Source: Azadirachta indica
Taxonomy: Eukaryota; Streptophyta; Magnoliopsida; Sapindales; Meliaceae
Reading direction: 5' to 3'
Assembly (NCBI GenBank): GCA_022749755.1
Contig: CM040450.1
Span: 7,864,913-7,928,912, forward strand
DNA: 64,000 nucleotides
This document shows positions 57,615 through 64,000 of the stretch, one piece after another. Within the stretch, counting starts at the first letter, position 1; every line of letters begins with the position of its first letter. Both the position numbers and the translations under genes were made by a program. The notes beneath the pieces were generated by a model. That model ran no database searches, was not told the DNA's origin, and saw only the letters and a program-made list of their open reading frames with translations.

Positions 57615-58304
57615 TTAGTCTCTGCTTTGAGTGTTTTCTTCTACTCTCTCACCAACAAGTGCAACTTTAAGCTTATCCTCTATTTCTTCCTGCAAATAAT
57701 TGCTATAAACAAGTGAGTCTATGCAATCAATAAAAGAGTACTCATCTTTAGTAGAAATAGAAGAAATTGATAAAGAATCAAACACTTTAAATTGGACAGT
57801 TTCTCTCAAGACTGTCATTGATAACCTCTCATTTTGGACATTAATAATTGTCTTGGTGGTTACCATGAATGGTCCACCAAGAAGAATTGTATGCTCTTTG
57901 TCCTTTGAGGGTGTTCCTTCCATCTCCAAAACCACAAAGTCCACCGGTACAATGAGCTTGTCTACTTGCACCAACAAATTCTCAATTATTCCCTTTGGAT
58001 AGTTAACTGACCTATCCGCAAGTTGAAGGGTCATAGTTGTAGGCTTAAGCTTCCCTAAACCTAGCATCGCTTTAGCTATCTTCTTGTCTCCCATAGTTAT
58101 ATTTGTATTGAAACTTCCAGGATCTTTCAATTTTGGAGGCAAATTTTGTTGAAGCATTGCACTAGCAACTTCTAAGACCATAACTTTCTTATTCTTCTCA
58201 TATCTTCTCTTTTTGGTGTTGAGTTTCTTGAAAAATTTTGCATATGATGGTATATTCCTAATAGCATCCAAAAGAGAGAATTTAATATCAACCTTAGAAA
58301 GCAT
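57615..58304 (-). pseudogene. ATH-C gag end and protease
   Basis: A 229-codon open frame: MLSKVDIKFSLLDAIRNIP (gag end), SAMLQQNLPPKLKDPGSF, then AKAMLGLGKLKPTTMTLQLADRS. The active-site segment (DLGASINLMPYSIY-like in the family) is deleted, since MLGLGKL joins directly; the copy at 34894 retains it. VDFVVLEMEGTPSKDKEH and LLGGPFMVTTKTIINV follow. It ends in a stop just before RT. Confidence 0.85.
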
Positions 58305-58469
58305 CTCAAAAATCTCAGAAAATTGTTTATCTTGCTTATTTTGTCTTAAACGGTGCGGATAAGAAATTGGAGGCCTATAAGGCTCAGTTGCCTTATGGAG
58401 GGATGGAGTAGAAGCTGAATCCTTCTCTTCGCTCTTCTCAGAATGCGTAGAAGGTTGGGGATCTTTAGC

Positions 58470-58900
58470 TTATTCTTCTTTGGAAACTTCTTGCTCCCCA
58501 TTTTCTACATCAAATGGTAAATCATTAGAATTTTCATTATCAAAATCTTTTTTACCGCTTCGTAAGACTGTAACAGCTTTCGCTTGCTCCGGTTGGCTAG
58601 GTAGCTTTCCTTTTTGATGTCCTTGCATGTGTTCTACAAGTTGCCCCACTTGCATTTCTACCCTCTTCATAGATGCTTCTAAGGAATCCAACCTTTGACT
58701 ATGTCTCTCATGGTTTTCTTTACTAACTTGAATTAAGGTGTTCAAGCTCTCCTCCAATGTTGGTCTTCTAGGTTGTTCAAGTGGCATGGCTTGGATTTGA
58801 TGTTGAATTGGCCTTGAATTTTGAGTATATGTTGGATTGTTATTAGTCTTTCAAGAGAAATTCATATGTTGAATTGGCCATGCATGTACCTAATAAAAGA
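58470..58900 (-). pseudogene. ATH-C gag, mostly deleted
   Basis: The C-terminal frame at 58787-58470 (PLEQPRRPTLEESLNTLIQ, RLDSLEASMKRVEMQVGQL) matches 27045-27400. To its right only a start-like ATGCATGG...CCAATTCAAC remains (near 58885), so about 1 kb of gag that is present in the copy at 25885-27000 is missing. Confidence 0.82.
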
Positions 58901-59011
58901 AAAAAAAATTAAGCTACAAAAAACAAAATAAAATAGCAATAAATGAAACACTCAGAACAAATAAAAAAAAATAACAACAAAGAAAACAAATATAGAATTT
59001 AAATACCAATT

Positions 59012-59028
59012 CCCCGGTAAAGGCGTCA
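59012..59028 (-). promoter_or_regulatory. ATH-C primer-binding site, reversed
   Basis: The minus strand reads TGACGCCTTTACCGGGG, seven bases from the LTR end. It is close to the Asp-tRNA site TGGCGCCGTTGCCGGGG and less eroded at CCGGGG than the copy at 25739. Confidence 0.7.
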
Positions 59029-59035
59029 AAAAATT

Positions 59036-60416
59036 TGATGTGCAAATTTTAAATACTCACAAGTGCACAAATCATTAATAGTTCATGATAAGTTTACTCC
59101 AAGGTCGATCTCTCACAGAATTATAATGGTTTAGATCTTTATTGTTTCCTATTAATTATTAACTTAAGCAAACATAAAATCGTAAATACTTTAATGCAAT
59201 CAAATGACAAATTCAGATTATTTGAATTGAAGTGATTAAATAGCTAAATTACAGGAACTTGAAATCTATAAAATTTTGTTGAGTTCAATAAAATTAGATG
59301 GGATTTGACTAGTTATTTAATCTGGTATTGAAATATAAGATGAATTAAATAATCATTATATATTTTAAATTATTGGTTTTTGCACTAAAGCTAGAGGATT
59401 CCAATGTTCATGGTAATTCTCATTTATAATTAATCAAATATATCCTTAATATGAGGTTTCTACTTAATTAATTATATTATTACAAGGAAATCATTTAACC
59501 ATTTAAATTAAACCAACTCAACAGATTCAATTTAAATACTTGTTCAAAAGAGCTTAATTAAGATAACATGATGTTTCTAATACCTTAATTCTCAAACTAA
59601 TTTCAATCACAAATAATAGATAGCAAATTTACAACAAATAATCAAAATTATACAGATCAATGAACAAGAAATAATTTCAACCTTTTAATTAATCATATTT
59701 CACAAAATATTCAGTACCATTTCAGTAGTAATGTTAAACTCCCAAAATATGTTTACATTTTCATTTTTAAATTCAAATATATGAATCTAATTACAAAAAT
59801 TTTAAACATATTTGAAAAATAAAAAAACTTAAAGAAAGCTTTCCTTTTTGAAGGTTCATCACCAAGTTTTGAAGAAGATGATAATTCAGCCCAGCAAGAA
59901 TGTCCTCTCTTCAATTCAGCAATCCTCTCCCTCGAAAATAAAAAACTCACTCTTTAGAAAACTCTATTATTGCTCAAATTCTTCTCCCCAATTTGTTCTC
60001 AACCCCAGCAGCCCTCCAAAGTCCTCCCTCTTACTCATTTTGTCAACAACTTATTCAAAATTCATTCCCACATGTCAAGAAAAGTCTATCTCCCAGTTGT
60101 CTTCTTTTCAGCTCAAGTTTTGACCCTCAAAACTTCAACATTTGGTTTTTTTTTTGAAATGCAGGGTTGTAAATCATTATGTTTAGTTTTCAAATTATTT
60201 TATATCACCCAAATACGAGTATTGAGGACAAAATTATGCTAAAAAATACGGATTATGTTAAGCAAATACGGGTCTTCCAGCATCTTAGGTTTGTTTTTAG
60301 GCTTTTTACAATAATTCCTACAAGTAATAAAAAGAAACTCAAAGCAATAAAATTTTAAGATAAAATACATGAATAAAGGATATAAATATAACAAAATACT
60401 AGGACAAAATTGGATA
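59036..60416 (-). mobile_element. ATH-C 5' LTR, reversed
   Basis: Starts TGATGTGCAAATTT at 59036, next to the primer site on its left. It extends to the region ACTAGGACAAAATTGG near 60410, where the expected TGATTTATCA terminus is degraded. Length about 1.38 kb, like the solo LTR at 20834-22187. Short open frames on both strands show no known domain. Confidence 0.87.
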
Positions 60417-60465
60417 ATATTGCGACAGATCACACATATTGCCACTCACACATATTTGCCACTCC
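60417..60465 (-). repeat. 145-bp satellite fragment, block 8
   Basis: About 50 bp resembling satellite (TTGCGACAGATCACACATATTGCCACTCAC), then a partial repeat of CACATATT-TGCCACTC. It separates the ATH-C LTR from ATH-F. Confidence 0.7.
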
Positions 60466-61804
60466 ATTTAAAATTATACAAACTCGAATCTTTTTTATTT
60501 AGATTGACCGTCTTTTTAATGATGGACTTGATCTCTCGATTGGACACTTCTGCTTGTCCACTAGTTTGCGGATAATAGGCAGTTGACACATTGTGAGTCA
60601 CATGTTATTTTCTAAGCAAAGCCTCCACAGTTCGATTCCAAAAGTGAGTGCCTCGATCACTTATTAGAGCTCTTGGAATTCCAAACTTAGAGAATATGTT
60701 AGACTTGACAAAATCTATAACAACTTTAGAATCATTAGTCCTGGTAGCTTTAGCTTCTACCCATTTTGAGACATAATTAACAGATAGCTGAAAGATATAG
60801 CAAACAGTCCCATGAAATCAATGCCCCAAATATCAAATATTTTGCAAAATAGTATGGGGGTTTGTGGTTTTAGATATATTACCCATCTTTTGGCAGTGAT
60901 CGCATGACTTACAAAAGAGTATGAATCTCAAAATAAAGACGGCCAATAGAAACCACATTCTAGCACTTTTCTTGCTGTCCTCTTAGCTCCAAAGTGACCT
61001 CCACAAGCATAAGAATGGCAAAAGGTAAGAATAGCAATAATTTCATTTTCAGGAATGCACCTTCTTATCACTTAATCTGCACAATGATTCCATAAGTATG
61101 GGTCATCCCACACATAGTATTTGGCATCACTCTTGATCTTATCTCTTTGAGCCTTGGACAAACCAGGAGGTAACATATTAGTAACCAAATAATTTACAAT
61201 AGTTGTATACAAAGGTAATGTCACGCTTGCAGAGAACGATTGCTCGTTACGGAGTGTTTCCTGCAGAGGAAATTCATCGTCGACATGAACTAAACGACTT
61301 AAATGATCTGCAACGCGATTTTCTATCCCTCTTTTTTCTTTGATCTCCAAGTTAAATTTGCTCAAGAGAAGTATCCATCTTATTAATCTTGGTTTTTCCT
61401 CTTTCTTTGTTATCAAATAATGAAGAGTTGCATGATCAGAGTAAACAATGACTTTAGCACCAAGCAAGTAAGATCAAAACTTTTCTAAAGCAAGCTAAAA
61501 GTTCTTTCTTAGTAGTAGAATAATTTCTCTGGGCATCATTCAAAGTCCTTGAAGCATGATAAATGGAATGAGATGCTTTTCCAATTCTTTGATCCAAAAC
61601 AGCGCCTACTGCATAATCACTTGCATCGCACATTATCTCAAAAGAAAAGTTCCAGTCAAGGGGCTAGATAACTAGGGTAGAAGTTAACAGTTCCTTTAGC
61701 CTATCAAATGCCTTTTTACATGCTTCATTGAATTCAAAAGCCACATCCTTTTATAGCAACTTGCATAGGGGTAATGCTATTTTGGAGAAGTCCTTGATTA
61801 ATCT
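60466..61804 (-). pseudogene. ATH-F RNase H and integrase, partial
   Basis: RNase H runs from about 61700 to 61320 with shifts (CDASDYAVGAVLDQR region near 61620, then [21 protein letters not shown] at 61467). The integrase N-terminus follows at about 61080-60900 (zinc-binding CHxxxxGGH-type region). The core continues to [19 protein letters not shown] near 60490-60560, where the catalytic Glu is visible. It stops near 60466 at satellite, so the integrase C-terminus is absent. Confidence 0.8.
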
Positions 61805-62542
61805 TCAGTATAAACTTGCATGTCCAAGAAAAGAATGAAATTCCCGCACACTAGTGGCATAAGGTAAAGATTGAATAATATCAACTTTAGCTTTGTCTAC
61901 CTCAATTCCCTTAGATGAAACAACATGGCCTAGAACTGTACCTTGTTTAACCATAAAATGATATTTTTCAGAATTTAGCACAAGATTAGTTTCTATGCAT
62001 GTTTGAAGATTAAGTGTAAGGTTATGCAAACAATTATCAAAGGAGTCTCTATAAACTGTGAAATCATCCATAAACACTTCTATAATATGCTCAATATAAT
62101 ATGAAAATATGCTAACCATACATCTTTGGAAAGTCGCTGGGGCATTGCAAAGGCCAAAGGGCATACGACGATATCCAAAAGTCCCGAATGGGCATGTAAA
62201 AGTCGTCTTTTCTTGATCCTCTAGAGCAATTGCAATCTGAAAATAACCTGAATAACCATCAAGGAAACAATAGTAAGAATGACCAGCCAACCTTTCAAGC
62301 ATTTGATCAATAAAAGGTAAAGGGAAGTGGTCCTTATGGGTTACAGCATTTAATTTTCTATAATCTATACAAACCCGCCACTCATTCTGAACATGAGTAG
62401 GAACTAATTCATCATTTTGATTTTTCACAACTTCAAGATGTTTGATGACCTCTTTCTTCACTACATCCATCATGGGCAAGTTCAATCTTCTAAGTGGTTG
62501 ACAGGAAGGTTTTGCTCCCTCTTCAAGTAAGATACGATGCAT
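61805..62542 (-). pseudogene. ATH-F reverse transcriptase
   Basis: 245 codons, open: MHRILLEEGAKPSCQPLRRLN, CIDYRKLNAVTHKDHFPLPF, GHSYYCFLDGYSGYFQIAI and FGLCNAPATFQRCM. The active site VFMDDFTVY keeps both catalytic aspartates. A segment with the usual GVIYPISDS-type wording is missing after KEVIKHLEV. The thumb ends at FHSFLGHASLY near 61805, then the frame is lost. Confidence 0.88.
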
Positions 62543-62631
62543 GCATGTAGACAGGTTAATTTCTTAATATCCGTAATTATCCAACCAATAGCTGTCTTAT
62601 GCTCCTTAAGAACCTGCACAAGCTTTTCTTC

Positions 62632-63054
62632 TTACAGTGCACTAAGTTTACTGGAGATTATCACAAGTAACGTTCCTCCATCTCCATGGAACACGTACTT
62701 GAGGTGACTAGAGAGAAGCTTCAAATCTGAAATAGGGGACTGCAAAACAGAGGGTAAATGTCTCTTATTAGGAATTGGTAATGTAATATTAAGACCGTTA
62801 CCTGACCGTGGCAACTTCAAAAAATCATTCAACGCTGCGATAATTTCTCGCAAATCAGTACTTAAGGCCAACTCCTTATTCTCTTTCTCATGATTCTCAC
62901 TAATGGCAACTTCTAATCTGTCTTTTCCTTCAAGTTCAAAGACTTCTTGTGCTAAAAAATCAATAACATCTATAGAATAAACAGGATTATCATCACCAGG
63001 ATTTTTCATGGTATCATAAATATTAAACTCAATAATTTCACCTTCAAATTCCAT
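62632..63054 (-). pseudogene. ATH-F protease-RT linker
   Basis: 140 codons: MEFEGEIIEFNIYDTMKNP and NPVYSIDVIDFLAQEVFEL, typical of the region after protease in Athila-lineage polyproteins. SDLKLLSSHLKYVFHGDGGT then leads into RT. It starts directly downstream of CRM-A LTR sequence; a few more codons (up to about 63109) are readable. A frameshift or stop near 62632 ends it. Confidence 0.82.
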
Positions 63055-63109
63055 GGTGAGTGTGCCATTATGAACATCTATCTTAGTTTTAGATGTCTTT
63101 AAGAATGGT

Positions 63110-63956
63110 TGATACGAACCCCAAGTATATTAAACTTGAGACCCAATATCTTTACGCATGGAAGCAATCTCTTGGAAAGTTAAATCAGATTCACCCAAGT
63201 CTGCAACCCAATTTCAACTTGTGAAATAGAACCTTAGAATAAATACTCTCAAAGTAATTAGCTTTGATTGTAAGAATCTTGATTCAAGCAAGAATCAAAA
63301 CAAGAGAATACACTCTCAATTTTATTTCATTCGAAAAAGTAATGATGCCTCAATAGGAGCATGTGGCTGAATATATAAGAGTACAAGAGATAAGTAACCC
63401 TAATTGGAGTGTTTGGTCACAAAATTAAACTTATTCTAACTTAAAATAAAATAAACTCAATTTGGGCTTAATAATTAGCGTTCACAGCCCAAACACATAA
63501 CAAACTATAAATATATGTTTATAAATAAGACTAAAATAGATAATGAGATTGAGCAGCAACTTAGCCTAAACTGGCACATGGAATCCAAAACTTGCATCAT
63601 GATGACGATCTGATTTGAACTGCAATTAAAAGACTTGAACATGCTTGCTTAGCCTCGAGACATCATTCGAATATGACCTTATCGAAATTTGAGAAGTTAA
63701 ATTCTGTAGAAGCTTTAATCTTCAAGTTTTGCCTTCTTGTACTCGTGTCAATGTTACCAAGCTCTGATTATTGTCTTGAAGTCCAAACTTGATATTTGAC
63801 TCTTTCTTACACTCTTGAATCGTTGCAAGATCATCCCATAAACCTTGAATCATCTCATTCAATGCATCTTTGAATTTCTTCATTCTTGCTCTTTTAACGG
63901 GACCATTAGATAGCTGAATTGGATCATTGATCTTGTGTGCATCCGTATTTGCATCA
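63110..63956 (-). mobile_element. CRM-A 3' LTR, reversed (window end)
   Basis: 847 bp from TGATACGAACC to TTTGCATCA. The PPT and internal sequence follow to the right, so this is the 3' LTR of a reversed CRM-A element that extends beyond the window. The left flank in ATH-F is ATGGT. Confidence 0.92.
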
Positions 63957-64000
63957 TTCCTTCGCTCCTCAAGATGATTCGTCTACGAATCTTCATCATC
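63957..64000 (-). pseudogene. CRM-A polyprotein end, cut by window edge
   Basis: 44 bp matching 33980-34023 of the full element on the opposite strand: polypurine tract and the DSWTNHLEERGN-type coding just before the LTR. The rest of the element lies outside the window, so its state is unknown. Confidence 0.85.

Larger units (their letters stand above)
56835..60416 (-). mobile_element. Truncated ATH-C element, reversed
   Basis: 5' LTR at 59036-60416 (its far end eroded) and primer site at 59012-59028. Gag lacks its N-terminal two thirds; protease and RT follow and end at 56835. RNase H, integrase and 3' LTR are absent. Satellite flanks both ends (56834 and a short piece at 60417), which suggests an insertion into satellite later cut back. 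The uninterrupted GACAAGAAGATAGC site here shows where CRM-A entered the other ATH-C copy. Confidence 0.88.
60466..63109 (-). mobile_element. ATH-F Athila-like element, reversed, partial
   Basis: A second Athila-type family, clearly different in sequence from ATH-C. Read leftward: protease region, RT, RNase H and part of integrase up to 60466. No ATH-F LTR is seen. The right end is cut by insertion of CRM-A at 63110 (left flank ATGGT), the left end by a junction with satellite. Nearly all parts show frameshifts. Confidence 0.85.

Overview
This window is plant nuclear heterochromatin, apparently from an angiosperm (species not determinable). It is AT-rich, and I see no host protein gene, rRNA or tRNA. 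Everything I can support is either a tandem satellite of about 145 bp or Ty3/gypsy LTR retrotransposon material, much of it nested. Two lineages dominate. One has an initiator-Met primer site (TGGTATCAGAGC) and reverse transcriptases reading [18 protein letters not shown], which I take to be CRM-like chromoviruses. The other is Athila-like, with a decayed Asp-tRNA-type primer site and an FMDDF-type reverse transcriptase. CRM-type elements together with a satellite suggest a centromeric or pericentromeric location; that is inference.

Family labels are mine: CRM-A (LTR 850 bp), CRM-B (LTR about 800 bp), CRM-D (LTR about 490 bp), ATH-C (LTR about 1350 bp), E (another gypsy element, gag/RT scraps only), ATH-F (Athila-like, no LTR seen), LTR-G and LTR-H (solo LTRs of unidentified elements).

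Layout. 1-4600: satellite in one orientation, interrupted by two LTR-G solo LTRs with 5-bp target duplications. 4601-7614: truncated CRM-B pol (minus) joined to a deleted CRM-D element (plus). 7615-12796: satellite in the opposite orientation, interrupted by solo LTR-H. 12797-17390: reversed CRM-D whose 3' LTR carries a solo CRM-A LTR and a captured CRM-A gag piece between two copies of a 528-bp duplication. 17391-22215: decayed CRM-B (plus) carrying a solo ATH-C LTR. 22216-37390: an ATH-C element with a tangled, partly inverted 5' LTR region, split at 27760 by the only near-intact element in the window, the 7.1-kb CRM-A copy at 27761-34873. 37391-48376: nested reversed CRM-B and CRM-A copies. 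48377-54354: a complete but decayed CRM-B inserted in the LTR of another CRM-B. 54355-56834: short satellite blocks around element E and a solo CRM-B LTR. 56835-60416: reversed, truncated ATH-C. 60466-63109: reversed ATH-F. 63110-64000: start of another reversed CRM-A.

The CRM-A copy at 27761-34873 has 850-bp LTRs differing at about 14 sites by my eye count, a perfect AGAAG target duplication, primer site, polypurine tract, zinc knuckle, protease, RT, RNase H and integrase. It is broken by one frameshift, two stops and loss of a catalytic RNase H aspartate. In CRM-A and CRM-B the polyprotein C-terminus, with a GP(I/V)TRAR-type motif, is encoded inside the LTR. In CRM-D the same motif lies upstream of the LTR.
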